64,000 nucleotides of DNA from contig NZ_CP007142.1 of NCBI RefSeq assembly GCF_000940805.1, positions 1,774,593 through 1,838,592 on the forward strand, given 5' to 3'. This stretch comes from Gynuella sunshinyii YC6258. GTDB lineage: Bacteria > Pseudomonadota > Gammaproteobacteria > Pseudomonadales > Natronospirillaceae. Made by a program: the position numbers and the translations under genes. Under the pieces are notes generated by a model. The model ran no database searches and was not told the origin of the DNA. It saw only the letters and a list, made by a program, of their open reading frames with translations. How positions within the stretch are numbered: position 1 is the first letter of the stretch; every line of letters begins with the position of its first letter. Shown here in pieces: positions 44,895 through 54,462 of this stretch.

Positions 44895-46451
44895 TCAGGT
44901 AACCGGTGCCGGATTGAACAGCACCAGATCATTAAATATTCCCAGCCGATCTGCTGCTGTCTGCTCGCGACCACTGGCAACATCCAGCATCTTGTGAAAG
45001 ATCTGCCAGCCGACCTGCTCGATGCTGGACTCTCCGGTAGCGATAGTCCCGGCGTCGATATCGATCAGATCGTACCATTGTTTTGCCAGCCGGGAGTTGG
45101 TGGCTACTTTGATCACTGGAGCCATCGGCAGGTTATAGGGGGTGCCGCGGCCAGTGGTAAACACGTGGATGTTCATACCGGCCGCCAGTTGTAATGTTCC
45201 GCAGATAAAGTCACTGGCTGGGGTGGCCGCAAATGTCAGGCCTTTCTTGCGAATACGTTCTCCGGGAGCAATGACATCGACAATGGCCGAACTGCCGGAT
45301 TTAATGATTGAACCCATGGCTTTTTCGACAATATTGGCCAGACCGCCACGTTTATTGCCAGGAGTGGTATTGGCGCTACGGTCGGTACGACCAGTGTGCA
45401 GATATTCATCAAACCAGGCCATTTCCCGCAACAGTGCTTGGCCGGTTTCCTGATCTGCCACTCTGGGAGTCAGCAGGTGGATAGCGTCTCTGACTTCGGT
45501 GACTTCAGAAAACATAACGCTGCCACCGGCACGAACGATCAGGTCGGCCGCAAAACCCACTGCCGGGTTAGCGGTCAGGCCTGATAATGCATCACTGCCT
45601 CCGCACTGTACGCCAACCACCAGCTCAGCAGCCGGACATGGTTCTCGCCGGCGTTGATTTAGCCGCTGCAGATGTTGTTCAGCCAGCGCGAGGATTCCCT
45701 CAATCATGCCGCCAAAACCGAGCAGCTGTTCATCCTGCAGCGATAGTATGGATACTGTCGAGGCTTCAGAGCCAGGCTCTCGTATCTGGCTGCGAGCCTT
45801 TAGCAGTTGATCCGGCTGCAGCTTTTCACAACCTAGCCCCAGTACCATGATTTCGTCGCCGAAATTTGGATTGCGCATGAGATTCTGGAGCGTACGAATC
45901 GGCACGATAGCGGCCGGTGCATTGATTGCCACACCGCAGCCATAGCTGTGAGTCAGGCCCACGATGTCGTCGACATTTGGGTAGTGGGGCAACAGTTTTT
46001 GCCGGATCTGTTGGACAACGTATTCTGTAACACCAGCCACGCATTGTACGCTGGTGGTAATCGCCAATACATTGCGGGTGCCGACACTGCCATCACGATT
46101 GCGATAACCTTCAAAGCTATAACCCTCGAGTGCCGCAGCGGGTGTCGATGTACGTGTGGCAATCGGCAGGTCCGCCAGTGCCGGTGGTTCCGGCATGCGC
46201 AGATCCGCTTCTTTGACCCAGGCACCCGGTGCAATCGTAGTTGTGGCATAGCCGATGATTTCGCCATAGCGAATCACCGGTTGATCCAGAGGTATCTGCC
46301 GGATCGCAACTTTATGACCCTGGGGTATATGTTCTAGCAATATCGTCCCATCCACCAGCTGGCACCCGACGTCGAGACCGCCGTCATGAACGATGACGGC
46401 AACATTGTCATTCTGATGCACTTGTATGGATAAGCAGAGCGACGCGGACAT
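44895..46451 (-). CDS. garD: Galactarate dehydratase (UxaA/GarD family)
   Basis: Dehydrates galactarate to 5-keto-4-deoxy-D-glucarate. ATG at 46451 follows CAGGAG; the frame extends to 46496 without support. The 518 residues compare with about 523 in E. coli GarD. An N-terminal SAF domain (about 8-85, [20 protein letters not shown]) is followed by the catalytic domains ([62 protein letters not shown]). It ends the six-gene minus-strand tctC-garD unit. Confidence 0.9.
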   Translation of the reverse strand: MSASLCLSIQVHQNDNVAVIVHDGGLDVGCQLVDGTILLEHIPQGHKVAIRQIPLDQPVIRYGEIIGYATTTIAPGAWVKEADLRMPEPPALADLPIATRTSTPAAALEGYSFEGYRNRDGSVGTRNVLAITTSVQCVAGVTEYVVQQIRQKLLPHYPNVDDIVGLTHSYGCGVAINAPAAIVPIRTLQNLMRNPNFGDEIMVLGLGCEKLQPDQLLKARSQIREPGSEASTVSILSLQDEQLLGFGGMIEGILALAEQHLQRLNQRRREPCPAAELVVGVQCGGSDALSGLTANPAVGFAADLIVRAGGSVMFSEVTEVRDAIHLLTPRVADQETGQALLREMAWFDEYLHTGRTDRSANTTPGNKRGGLANIVEKAMGSIIKSGSSAIVDVIAPGERIRKKGLTFAATPASDFICGTLQLAAGMNIHVFTTGRGTPYNLPMAPVIKVATNSRLAKQWYDLIDIDAGTIATGESSIEQVGWQIFHKMLDVASGREQTAADRLGIFNDLVLFNPAPVT

Positions 46452-46500
46452 GTAATGAGTTCTCCTGAGTTTCTGACTGTATCTTTCCGGCCACACTGGC

Positions 46501-46872
46501 TCAGACCGGTTCTATGCGAATGGGATTGTGCTGATTGATGGATCGCAGCAACTCCGGGTTGCCGTCAATATGACCCAGAATATTGGCGGCGCTGATCAGC
46601 CGGCATTCATTGGAGCTTGAAATGGGGGTGGGGCCGAATAACAGAGCCAGGGCGTTTCCCTCCAGCCAGAAGCAGACTGCACCTTTATCCACTACCGTGC
46701 TGGCATCGGCCTCCGGTGCGACAGTAAACGGCACCTGACAATACACTTCGTCGCCCCAGATATTGGCTGTACTTTGTATTGGTCGTGCAGCCAGCAGTGC
46801 TTTGGCACTGATGGTATCGCGCAAAGTGATCGTCACTTGGCCGCTGGGCCAGAAGATGCGGATAGCAGACAT
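46501..46872 (-). CDS. Small cyclophilin-like-fold protein
   Basis: 123 residues. The pattern [48 protein letters not shown] and [10 protein letters not shown] is that of the TM1367-type cyclophilin-like family (PF04126 group), whose biochemical role is unknown. It sits between the glycerate kinase and garD genes, 16 and 49 bases away, so it is part of the aldarate operon. It might bind a substrate or intermediate, but this is speculation. Confidence 0.7.
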   Translation of the reverse strand: MSAIRIFWPSGQVTITLRDTISAKALLAARPIQSTANIWGDEVYCQVPFTVAPEADASTVVDKGAVCFWLEGNALALLFGPTPISSSNECRLISAANILGHIDGNPELLRSINQHNPIRIEPV

Positions 46873-46888
46873 GGCAATGGGTTCCCGA

Positions 46889-48112
46889 TCAGTGATGAGT
46901 TAATGGTCTTGCGGAATGTCCGCGCAGTCGTTCTGAAGGTAGATTGACCCGCATACGTTCAATGCGATGATGATCACCAATGAACAATGTCGCTCTGGCT
47001 TCATCGGCCAGAGTGGTCAGCATATGGCGGGTAATACGCTCGTACAGGCCGATAAACGCCACTACTTTCTCGGGGTTCATAGCTCCCAGCCCGGTGGTCG
47101 TCCGCCCTTGCTCGATTGCCTCCTGGAGGCGTTGGCGCAGATGTTGTTCCTGCAATTCACGGTTACGGTATACGTCTTCCATGCTGCGAACCTGAATGAC
47201 CAGCAGGTCATCCAATAGCTCAAACAACTCCTGGTAAGTGGTGCTCAATTGGCGGTTAACTTCCTGACGCCAGGTGCCATCGGCATCTTCGGTTTTTTCC
47301 CGCTGATTGACTGGTACTGTCAGATCTTCACTGTTCTGCGGGGTGGCACCGACACACCAACCTTCGAATAACACCACGTCAACCTTTCCTGTAATAACCG
47401 GCCAAAGGCTTTCGGGCAGTCGGTCGCCGGCGCCGTGACGGGCCATTTTGTCAAACTGCGGCAGTGGCACGGACTGATGGTCGGCATTAAACATCAGGTT
47501 TCGGATGGTGGTTAATGCCAGCTGGGTATCATGTGTGCCAGGCACCGATCGGATCGCAAACAGCGGGTGAACCTGAGCGGCCATCTGCTGGCGCTGATGG
47601 TAGGTTTTATACACGTCATCGATGGAAAAACCGGCCACGTTTTTGCCGAACCCGCGGGTCAGGATGATCTGTAAAAAAGCATTGATGGTGGTTTTGCCTG
47701 AGCCCTGGCTGCCATTGATGCCAATGACTGCCGCTCGTTGCTCGCGGGCCTGTATCTGTTCGCTGCGCAGCGCTATAAAGCGGGCCAGTGGCAGGTAGCA
47801 GATAAAGGTTTCCGGTAGTAGTGATGCCTGTATATTCAGGCTGTTCTTATGAGCCTGGAGAGCCGGATAACAGCGTTGCAGAATCATCAGTCGTTCGATC
47901 AGCTCGGCGATGGAGCCGCTGTCTTCTGCTCCCAAGTGTGTCAGTACTTCGTTCGTCAATGGCTCACGTGCCAGCAGGGAATACAGGGTATCAGCAGTGG
48001 CATACAGGTTTCCGTGTTGTAGCCCCTGTTGCAGGATGGGTTCCATTGCCGAAAACAGATCCGGATCAATCATGGCAGACACGTTGCCATATGTGGCTGG
48101 ATTGTTTGTCAT
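46889..48112 (-). CDS. D-glycerate 3-kinase-type P-loop kinase
   Basis: 407 residues. Walker A GINGSQGSGKTT is at about 129-140, followed by AGFSIDDVYKTYHQRQQM, YTHxxQ-like SVPGTHDTQLALTTIRNLM, VPLPQFDKMARHGAGDRLP and VVLFEGWCVGA. This is the uridine-kinase-related GLYK family (plant-type D-glycerate 3-kinase). It should convert glycerate from GarR to 3-phosphoglycerate. E. coli uses the unrelated GarK, which makes 2-phosphoglycerate. It is 12 bases after tctA. Confidence 0.8.
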   Translation of the reverse strand: MTNNPATYGNVSAMIDPDLFSAMEPILQQGLQHGNLYATADTLYSLLAREPLTNEVLTHLGAEDSGSIAELIERLMILQRCYPALQAHKNSLNIQASLLPETFICYLPLARFIALRSEQIQAREQRAAVIGINGSQGSGKTTINAFLQIILTRGFGKNVAGFSIDDVYKTYHQRQQMAAQVHPLFAIRSVPGTHDTQLALTTIRNLMFNADHQSVPLPQFDKMARHGAGDRLPESLWPVITGKVDVVLFEGWCVGATPQNSEDLTVPVNQREKTEDADGTWRQEVNRQLSTTYQELFELLDDLLVIQVRSMEDVYRNRELQEQHLRQRLQEAIEQGRTTTGLGAMNPEKVVAFIGLYERITRHMLTTLADEARATLFIGDHHRIERMRVNLPSERLRGHSARPLTHH

Positions 48113-48124
48113 GGTTGATACCTG

Positions 48125-49645
48125 TCAGGCCTGAGCAGTGGCAGTGGACAGTCGAGCCTTTCGGGCCTTGACTGCCTGGTAGATGGAGAAGCCGACGGAA
48201 AGAGCAATCAGCAACCAGAGCACAATTGCCATTGGGCTTTTGGTGAAGAAAATGGAATAAGTGCCAAAGGATTCCAGTGATTTCACAAAGTAGACTTCTG
48301 CCTGCCCGCCGAGAATAAAACCGATGACCAGGGGGGCGATTTCAATACCAATTTTGGAAGCAGCATAACCACCGATACCAAATAGCAGCAGCGTCCAGAC
48401 ATCAAACATGACGCCATAGTTAATGGCGTAGGCACCGACAACACACATCATCATGATGATCGGATAGAGCAGGTACTTGGGTACCATCACCACTTTGGCG
48501 ATGTATTTGATCGCAAAGAACATGATCGCAAACATGGCCAGGTTGGCGAAGAGCAGCGCTACCATCATGGTATTCCAGGTATCCAGATTCTCGCCGATGA
48601 ACAATGGGCCGACCTGAATTCCCTGCAGGGTGAATGCACCGATCAGAACGGCCGTTGTGGAGTCTCCCGGAATGCCAAGTGACAATAATGGAATCAGCGC
48701 ACCACCGGTCAGGCCGTTATTGGCGGATTCGGAGGCGACGACACCGTTGGCAATACCGGTACCCATTTGATCGGAATCTTTGGAGAAGTTTTTTTCCTGG
48801 GTGTAGGACAACACCGATGCGGCACTGCCTCCCACACCCGGCAGCATGCCGATGAAGGTACCAATCAGCCCGGAACGAATCAGATTTGTTTTCTGGTTTC
48901 GAAAGACGTTGAAAGAGAATTTTTTACCGGATTTTAACGATACTTTCATATCAGCAGCGTTTTCTTTGATGCCTTTTTCGGCTTCTTCCAAAATGGCAGC
49001 AACACCAAACAGACCGATCAGTACTGGTAGCAGGGAAAAGCCGGAAGCCAGATAAGGTTCCATGAAATCAGCCATCAATCGGGTCTCGCCATTGCCGCCC
49101 ACCGAGGTATCGTATGTGCCGATTAATGACAACCAGATGCCAATTAGACCGCTAAACAGACCCATCATCATGCTTTTGGACAACGAAGCGATAACGGTCA
49201 GTGCCAGCAGAATAATCAGAAATTTTTCAACGAACGAAAACTTGATTGCCACATCTGCCAGCAGTGGTGCAAAACAAAACAGGATCAGGGCGCTGAGCAG
49301 ACCACCGAACAGTGACGAAACGATGCCGATTTTCAATGCCCGTTCACCTTCACCTTTGAGGGTCATGGGATAGCCGTCAAACGTGGTGGTGATCGAAGAG
49401 GGAGTGCCTGGTATGTTCAACAGAATGGCGGGTACCAGTCCACCCGAAATACCTCCGACATACAGTCCGATTAACAGGGCCAGCCCTTGGTTCAGGTCAA
49501 GCGCATAAGTGAGCGGCAGGCAGACGGCCACGGCCATGGTGGCCGTCATACCGGGAATGGCACCAAAAATAATCCCGATGGCCACACCAAAAAAGGCCAG
49601 AAAAAAATACATGGGAGTCAGAGCTGTCAAGAATTCCACGATCAA
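48125..49645 (-). CDS. tctA: Tripartite tricarboxylate transporter, large permease TctA-like
   Basis: 506 residues with about 11-12 TM helices. The TctA signatures GAIPGMTATMAVAVCLPLTY and GLLPGVGGSAASVLSYTQEK (duplicated Gly-rich/Pro motif) and ILLNIPGTPSSITTTFDGYP are clear. It works with TctB and the periplasmic TctC in secondary, ion-coupled uptake. From its neighbours the substrate is probably glucarate or galactarate rather than citrate. It is 6 bases downstream of tctB. Confidence 0.9.
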   Translation of the reverse strand: MIVEFLTALTPMYFFLAFFGVAIGIIFGAIPGMTATMAVAVCLPLTYALDLNQGLALLIGLYVGGISGGLVPAILLNIPGTPSSITTTFDGYPMTLKGEGERALKIGIVSSLFGGLLSALILFCFAPLLADVAIKFSFVEKFLIILLALTVIASLSKSMMMGLFSGLIGIWLSLIGTYDTSVGGNGETRLMADFMEPYLASGFSLLPVLIGLFGVAAILEEAEKGIKENAADMKVSLKSGKKFSFNVFRNQKTNLIRSGLIGTFIGMLPGVGGSAASVLSYTQEKNFSKDSDQMGTGIANGVVASESANNGLTGGALIPLLSLGIPGDSTTAVLIGAFTLQGIQVGPLFIGENLDTWNTMMVALLFANLAMFAIMFFAIKYIAKVVMVPKYLLYPIIMMMCVVGAYAINYGVMFDVWTLLLFGIGGYAASKIGIEIAPLVIGFILGGQAEVYFVKSLESFGTYSIFFTKSPMAIVLWLLIALSVGFSIYQAVKARKARLSTATAQA

Positions 49646-49651
49646 AATTCC

Positions 49652-50089
49652 TCAGGGCAGGGTGATGTAAAACAAACGGGCCAGAATGAACCAGACAATA
49701 ACCGGGGCCAGTATCGAGGTGGCTGTAACGTATAGCAGGTGACGCCGGTCGCGTTGATGGAGATACAGTAATGACAGCAGGAACATATAAGGGATGGAGG
49801 TCAGCAGAAATCCCATGCCGGTATTGGGAAACAGGTCACCAACGACTTGCATCATCACGAAGTAAAGAATGGTCAGCATCAAGGTGCCGAAAAAGCGCAC
49901 CAGATCAAGCGGACCGGACACAAAGGGCAAAGAGCGGGTTCCGGACCGTACCTCCCGGAGATACGGAATGCCCTGATAAACCATGATCAGAAGGAACATG
50001 ATAAGCAGCAGCCATTCGATAATTCTGGGGAAGAACAGATGGGACTGGTCGAACTCAATCACCACAGAGAAAATACCAGACGTATTCAT
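49652..50089 (-). CDS. tctB: Tripartite tricarboxylate transporter, small permease TctB-like
   Basis: 145 residues with four predicted TM helices (about 20-38, 60-85, 95-112, 118-140). TctB proteins are poorly conserved; the assignment rests on size, topology and position between tctC and tctA in the canonical CBA order. Confidence 0.82.
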   Translation of the reverse strand: MNTSGIFSVVIEFDQSHLFFPRIIEWLLLIMFLLIMVYQGIPYLREVRSGTRSLPFVSGPLDLVRFFGTLMLTILYFVMMQVVGDLFPNTGMGFLLTSIPYMFLLSLLYLHQRDRRHLLYVTATSILAPVIVWFILARLFYITLP

Positions 50090-50200
50090 TCAGATAACCT
50101 CATATCCACGTTAACAGGAGACAGGCAGTCCTCGACCGGATATCTCCGGAAATATGTACAAGCGGACAGCGCTGCCTCAAACAGACAGCGCAAACAGCTC

Positions 50201-51241
50201 TTACTGTAGAGAGTCTATGATCTTTTCGTATTGATCCATTTTGTTCTTAAGATAGGCTTCGGCTTCCTGAGAAGGCATGAAGTTGGGAATAAAGAAGGTA
50301 CGTTTCTGGGTTTTCTGGATTTTGCCTTCAGCAAAAATCTCCGTTAGCGCTTTGTCGAGCCGGGCCACCAGCGCTTCGTCCATATCTTTATTAAACAGGA
50401 AGAAAAACTCCTTATCGAAAGTAAAGTTCCTGCTGCCATCCTGAGTGACATTGACGTTCGGGTCGACGTACTCCAGTAACATGTCACGGTTGGTTTCACC
50501 CAGACCTTCGGGATTGGCCTGTTCAATGGTTTTCTTGCGTGCTGTCAGCCAGATAAAGCGCATGGCTTTTTGATCGTTTGCCGGCAAACGGGTGTACTGC
50601 TCGTTGCCCTGAACCGAACCATTGATGAGATCGGCCAGACCATCAAACATGGCCTGGTTTTTATCGGATTGGGAGCCGCGGTTTACCGCTACCATACAAC
50701 TCTCTTTGCCGGGATGTTGGATGTGGATAGCATTTTTCAGAGCGCTGTAGCCGATTTCAGAAACGCCCCCAGGCTGAATGGCCACCCGGATGGTCGTGCC
50801 ATCGGCACAGGCAGTCATCATTTCATCGACGGTTTTGTAAGCGGAGTTCTTGGCAACCAGATAGGCATTGCCTGGATTAATCGCAATTGTGGGACCGATC
50901 CGATAAGCCTCGAACGGATTTTCATAGCCTTTCTGTTTGTACAAATACCCCAGGTAAGCCTGATCGTGGAAGATCATGATCGTGCTGCCATTGGAAATTC
51001 GCTTCAAAGTATTAAACGCTGCAGTAGCACCAACGGCATCGACTTTTACGTTAATACCCAGTTTTTGGGCCAGAGCTTCGGCCACTATGGATGAATTCTG
51101 ATAGGTATCGCCACCGGTTGAGGTGGAACCGATGACAATACGCAGGTTTCGGGGAAATTGTGCGGCGGCGAGAACATTCGCACTCAACATGGTCAACAGG
51201 GTTGTGGTCACCAGGGCGACAGCAATTATTGTTTTTTTCAT
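50201..51241 (-). CDS. tctC: Tripartite tricarboxylate transporter, periplasmic binding protein TctC-like
   Basis: 346 residues with signal peptide MKKTIIAVALVTTTLLTMLS...VLA. The mature start FPRNLRIVIGSTSTGGDTYQ and DAVGATAAFNTLKRISNGST match the Bug/TctC family. It is the first gene of the operon and should capture the sugar diacid. Transcription probably starts about 250 bases upstream at the operator-linked promoter near 51500, giving a long 5' leader. Confidence 0.88.
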   Translation of the reverse strand: MKKTIIAVALVTTTLLTMLSANVLAAAQFPRNLRIVIGSTSTGGDTYQNSSIVAEALAQKLGINVKVDAVGATAAFNTLKRISNGSTIMIFHDQAYLGYLYKQKGYENPFEAYRIGPTIAINPGNAYLVAKNSAYKTVDEMMTACADGTTIRVAIQPGGVSEIGYSALKNAIHIQHPGKESCMVAVNRGSQSDKNQAMFDGLADLINGSVQGNEQYTRLPANDQKAMRFIWLTARKKTIEQANPEGLGETNRDMLLEYVDPNVNVTQDGSRNFTFDKEFFFLFNKDMDEALVARLDKALTEIFAEGKIQKTQKRTFFIPNFMPSQEAEAYLKNKMDQYEKIIDSLQ

Positions 51242-51350
51242 TACGGCGTCTCCTCACTTTGCAGTGTGGTAAGCATGGTTAGCGGAGCCAGGGAGTCTTT
51301 GAAAAACGGCCTGTTTTCCCGCAGGTGTTGTCAGCTTCGGTTTCAAATCC

Positions 51351-51370
51351 CCATTTACGTCAGTAAATGG
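51351..51370 (-). promoter_or_regulatory. Hairpin in the long tctC leader
   Basis: CCATTTAC-GTCA-GTAAATGG is an 8-bp perfect stem with a four-base loop, 110 bases upstream of the tctC start. It lies in the predicted 5' untranslated leader. A regulatory role is possible but not shown. Confidence 0.45.
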
Positions 51371-51474
51371 CGGTTTTGGCTGGCCTGTATCAAAACTATG
51401 CCTGTTTTTTAAGCGATTTCCTGGTATCCCGGATAAGAAACCCAGGCAGCACATCATCATTTGTTTTGTTTGTT

Positions 51475-51492
51475 AATGATAGCGCTGTCATT
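51475..51492 (-). promoter_or_regulatory. Probable LacI-family operator at the tctC promoter
   Basis: AATGATAGCGCTGTCATT is an 18-bp near-perfect palindrome (one mismatched pair) with the LacI-family central CG. It differs at only three positions from the site at 52985-53002. It lies just downstream of the tctC -10. Confidence 0.75.
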
Positions 51493-51497
51493 TTGAA

Positions 51498-51526
51498 AAA
51501 CTATCAGTCGTCATTCGGGCTGTCAA
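51498..51526 (-). promoter_or_regulatory. Predicted tctC operon promoter
   Basis: On the minus strand TTGACA (51526-51521) is followed after 17 bases by TAGTTT (51503-51498). The -35 is perfect and the -10 is weak. The palindrome at 51475-51492 covers the expected start site. Confidence 0.6.
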
Positions 51527-51640
51527 GAAATTATTTGATGCCGGAGCTGTTATCAAACGGTCTTCAGAAAGCCTTGAAAAATGCTAAAAAACTACAATAA
51601 AAACCAATTAAATCAATTGGTTATAAAGAAATGAAAAGAA

Positions 51641-51656
51641 CCCGCCTGAAGGCGGG
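51641..51656 (-). terminator. Rho-independent terminator of the lacI-type gene
   Basis: On the minus strand CCCGCC-TTCA-GGCGGG is followed by TTCTTTTC. It lies 99 bases past the regulator stop and insulates it from the tctC promoter. Confidence 0.8.
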
Positions 51657-51754
51657 AGGGCAGTAGCGTGATTGAGGAAAAATGCCGGTCGACAAGGAAT
51701 GTGAGCGCAACATTACACCTTTGAGTGGTAACGGAAACATTTTGTAAGCGATGC

Positions 51755-52801
51755 TTAGGTGGTTTCCCGTTCAATGATTTCGAAGCCGACATCAATCACA
51801 TGTTCTTTCAGTTCCTGTTGTGCAATGCGGGCCAGCAAAATGTTGGCAGCAATGCTGCCCATGCGTGAGCGGTCAATACGGACGGTCGTCAGGGCCGGAT
51901 AGGTATCCACGGCAAAGTTCTGATCCCCGAAACCGATGATGGCAAGCTCCTGGGGCACCTTGATGCCACGAGATTGCGCCTCGATCAGGGCGCCGTGGGC
52001 AAGAATATCCGAGCTGCACCAGATGACTCCATGACGGAAGCCCTTGTCCAGCAAGCTGGCCAGACCGCTACGGCCCCGATGCAGATTGGTCGGGACCGAT
52101 ACTTCACTGCGCAGCACATCTTCTATGCCGTGCATTTCAAGGCGATTGATCATGACTTTTTCCCGAAACCGGGCCCGCCGATCGCTGGCGATAATCGTGC
52201 CGACATGCTGGTAGCCTTTGCTGGCGATGAAATCCGCGACGGCAACACCGATGCGCTCATGGGAAAACCCGACAACTGTGTCCAGTGGCGTGGGCGTCAG
52301 ATCCCAGGTTTCCACCAGTGGAATATTGGCTGCCAGTAACAGACGCCGGCAATCTGCCGAATGATTGACCCCGGTCAGTAAAATGCCATCCGGTCGGCGG
52401 CTGAGTACGGTAGAGATAAGCTTCTGTTCACTCTGTTCAGGATATCCGGATTCGCCAAGCAGTACCTGGTAGCCCGATTCATTCAGGGAATTGCTGAAGT
52501 ATTGGATGGTTTCTGCATACACCAGATTGGTGATGGACGGAATGATGGCTGCAATTAACCGGGTTCGCCGGGATGCCAGCCCGCCCGCCAGCAAGTTGGG
52601 CACATAACCCGTCTGGCTGATGGCACGGTTAACCTTTTCAAGGGTTTTAGTAGCGACTTTGTCCGGGTAATTCAGCGCTCTGGACACCGTAATGGTGGAA
52701 ACGCCAGCCAGCCTGGCAACGTCTGCCAGAGTAACGGAGTCATTGCTGTTGCGAGTGGCTGAACGGCCGGCCGGGTCCTGGGGGGTGTTGTATTCCGTCA
52801 A
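51755..52801 (-). CDS. LacI/GalR-family regulator of aldarate catabolism
   Basis: 348 residues. The N-terminal LacI helix-turn-helix and hinge (about 22-75, VTLADVARLAGVSTITVSRA, LNYPDKVATKTLEKVN) precedes a periplasmic-binding-like effector domain (GFSHERIGVAVADFIASKGY, IIGFGDQNFAVDTYPALTTV). It lies between the tctC-garD and gudD-garR units, both of which carry matching palindromes, so it is probably their repressor. The group resembles GntR/IdnR-like gluconate regulators. E. coli controls the same pathway with the unrelated SdaR/CdaR. Confidence 0.88.
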   Translation of the reverse strand: MTEYNTPQDPAGRSATRNSNDSVTLADVARLAGVSTITVSRALNYPDKVATKTLEKVNRAISQTGYVPNLLAGGLASRRTRLIAAIIPSITNLVYAETIQYFSNSLNESGYQVLLGESGYPEQSEQKLISTVLSRRPDGILLTGVNHSADCRRLLLAANIPLVETWDLTPTPLDTVVGFSHERIGVAVADFIASKGYQHVGTIIASDRRARFREKVMINRLEMHGIEDVLRSEVSVPTNLHRGRSGLASLLDKGFRHGVIWCSSDILAHGALIEAQSRGIKVPQELAIIGFGDQNFAVDTYPALTTVRIDRSRMGSIAANILLARIAQQELKEHVIDVGFEIIERETT

Positions 52802-52828
52802 ATGATTTCCTCACAAGAAAATGTTGCC

Positions 52829-52846
52829 GATGAAAAGGCTAACACT
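52829..52846. promoter_or_regulatory. Possible third, weaker operator upstream of the lacI-type gene
   Basis: GATGAAAAGGCTAACACT agrees with the operator at 52985-53002 at about 13 of 18 positions, including the GCTAACA half. It is 28 bases upstream of the regulator start and could mediate autoregulation. Confidence 0.35.
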
Positions 52847-52973
52847 ATTTCGTAACAACACAATCTTTGGGAGCCAGAAATAGTCCATCTTTTTATCATC
52901 CTTATTAACTAACCACGTCCATTTCCATCGATTTTAGTCGTCTTTTTATCTTCTGGTTGTGAAAAATAAAACC

Positions 52974-53001
52974 TTGACAAACTTAATGACAGCGCTAACA
53001 T
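52974..53001 (+). promoter_or_regulatory. Predicted gudD promoter
   Basis: TTGACA (52974-52979), a 16-base spacer and TAACAT (52996-53001). The operator palindrome occupies the spacer and the -10, a normal layout for steric repression. Confidence 0.7.
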
Positions 53002-53002
53002 T
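52985..53002 (+). promoter_or_regulatory. Probable LacI-family operator at the gudD promoter
   Basis: AATGACAGCGCTAACATT matches the site at 51475-51492 in 15 of 18 positions and shares the AGCGCT core. It overlaps the gudD promoter elements. Confidence 0.75.
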
Positions 53003-53080
53003 TTCGGCAAAAGTATCCGTCAGGATCGGAATGATTTCCTGATTGTTTGCTTTTGTACTCTCTGTGAATAAGGAGCGACC

Positions 53081-54448
53081 TTGAATACAACAACAATATC
53101 ACCCGTCGACTCTGTACTAGCCAAGACATCGCCTGTCGTGACTGAGATGCAGGTCATCCCCGTAGCCGGACACGACAGCATGCTGCTGAATCTGAGTGGT
53201 GCCCACGGTCCGTTTTTTACCCGTAACATTGTGATTTTGAAGGACAATGCCGGCCATATTGGTGCTGGTGAAGTGCCCGGTGGCGAAAAGATTCGCCAGA
53301 CTCTGGAAGATGCCAGGGCCCTGGTAGAAGGGCGTTCGGTTGGAAACTATCTGGCCATTCTGAATGATGTGCGTAGCCGGTTTGCCGATCGGGACGCCGG
53401 TGGTCGTGGGCTGCAGACTTTTGATCTGCGCATCACGATTCATACCGTTACCGCACTGGAGGCCGCATTACTGGATCTGCTCGGACAAGCACTCGGTGTT
53501 CCGGTGGCAGCATTACTGGGTGACGGTCAGCAGCGTGAACAAGTGAAGATGCTCGGTTATCTGTTTTACATTGGTGATCGTAATAAGACCGATCTTGCCT
53601 ATCGAAATGAGACCACATCAACTTCTGACTGGTTTCGCTTGCGTCACGAAGTGGCCATGGATACTGACTCAGTTGTGCGATTGGCTGAAGCGGCACACGA
53701 GCAATACGGCTTTGAGGATTTCAAACTCAAAGGCGGAGTGCTCGCCGGCGAGCAGGAGATCGAAACGGTTACGGCGCTGGCCAAACGATTCCCGAAAGCC
53801 CGGATCACGCTCGATCCCAATGGTGCCTGGTCATTGGCAGAGGCCATTCGCCTGTGTTCCGGACAGCACGATGTACTGGCGTATGCAGAAGACCCCTGTG
53901 GTGCTGAGCAGGGCTTCTCCGGCCGGGAAATTCTGTCGGAATTCCGCCGCGCCACCGGCTTGCCCACTGCCACCAACATGATCGCCACCGATTGGCGTCA
54001 GATGGGGCATTCGATCATGTTGCAGGCGGTCAATATACCGCTGGCAGACCCACATTTCTGGACCATGCAGGGTTCGGTCCGGGTGGCGCAGATGTGTCAT
54101 GAATGGGGTCTGACCTGGGGGTCACATTCCAATAACCATTTTGATATTTCGCTGGCTATGTTTACCCATGTTGCCGCCGCCGCGCCAGGCAATATTACCG
54201 CTATTGATACCCATTGGATCTGGCAGGACGGCCAGCGTTTGACGCGTGAACCGTTATTGATTCGGAACGGTTTGATCAATGTACCGAAACGTCCCGGACT
54301 CGGTATTGAGCTGGATATGGAGCAGATTCAGCGGGGACATGAACTTTATAAACAGCAGGGCCTGGGAGCCCGCGACGATGCCGTGGCCATGCAGTATCTG
54401 ATTCCCGGCTGGACATTCGACAATAAAAAACCATGTATGGTTCGGTAA
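53081..54448 (+). CDS. gudD: Glucarate dehydratase
   Basis: Enolase-superfamily enzyme converting D-glucarate to 5-keto-4-deoxy-D-glucarate. It has 455 residues (E. coli 446). The start is TTG at 53081 behind an AAGGAG site. The catalytic Lys motif is FKLKGGVL (about 213-220), metal ligands are in [18 protein letters not shown] and TNMIATDW, and the catalytic His is in [15 protein letters not shown]. It is first in a gudD-garL-garR unit. Confidence 0.94.
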   Translation: MNTTTISPVDSVLAKTSPVVTEMQVIPVAGHDSMLLNLSGAHGPFFTRNIVILKDNAGHIGAGEVPGGEKIRQTLEDARALVEGRSVGNYLAILNDVRSRFADRDAGGRGLQTFDLRITIHTVTALEAALLDLLGQALGVPVAALLGDGQQREQVKMLGYLFYIGDRNKTDLAYRNETTSTSDWFRLRHEVAMDTDSVVRLAEAAHEQYGFEDFKLKGGVLAGEQEIETVTALAKRFPKARITLDPNGAWSLAEAIRLCSGQHDVLAYAEDPCGAEQGFSGREILSEFRRATGLPTATNMIATDWRQMGHSIMLQAVNIPLADPHFWTMQGSVRVAQMCHEWGLTWGSHSNNHFDISLAMFTHVAAAAPGNITAIDTHWIWQDGQRLTREPLLIRNGLINVPKRPGLGIELDMEQIQRGHELYKQQGLGARDDAVAMQYLIPGWTFDNKKPCMVR

Positions 54449-54462
54449 TCGAAGAGGTAATG

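Noticed and set aside
49487-50209. Plus-strand frames over tctA and tctB (82-120 codons)
   Set aside because: They have shadow composition, lack start signals and lie opposite clear membrane-protein genes.
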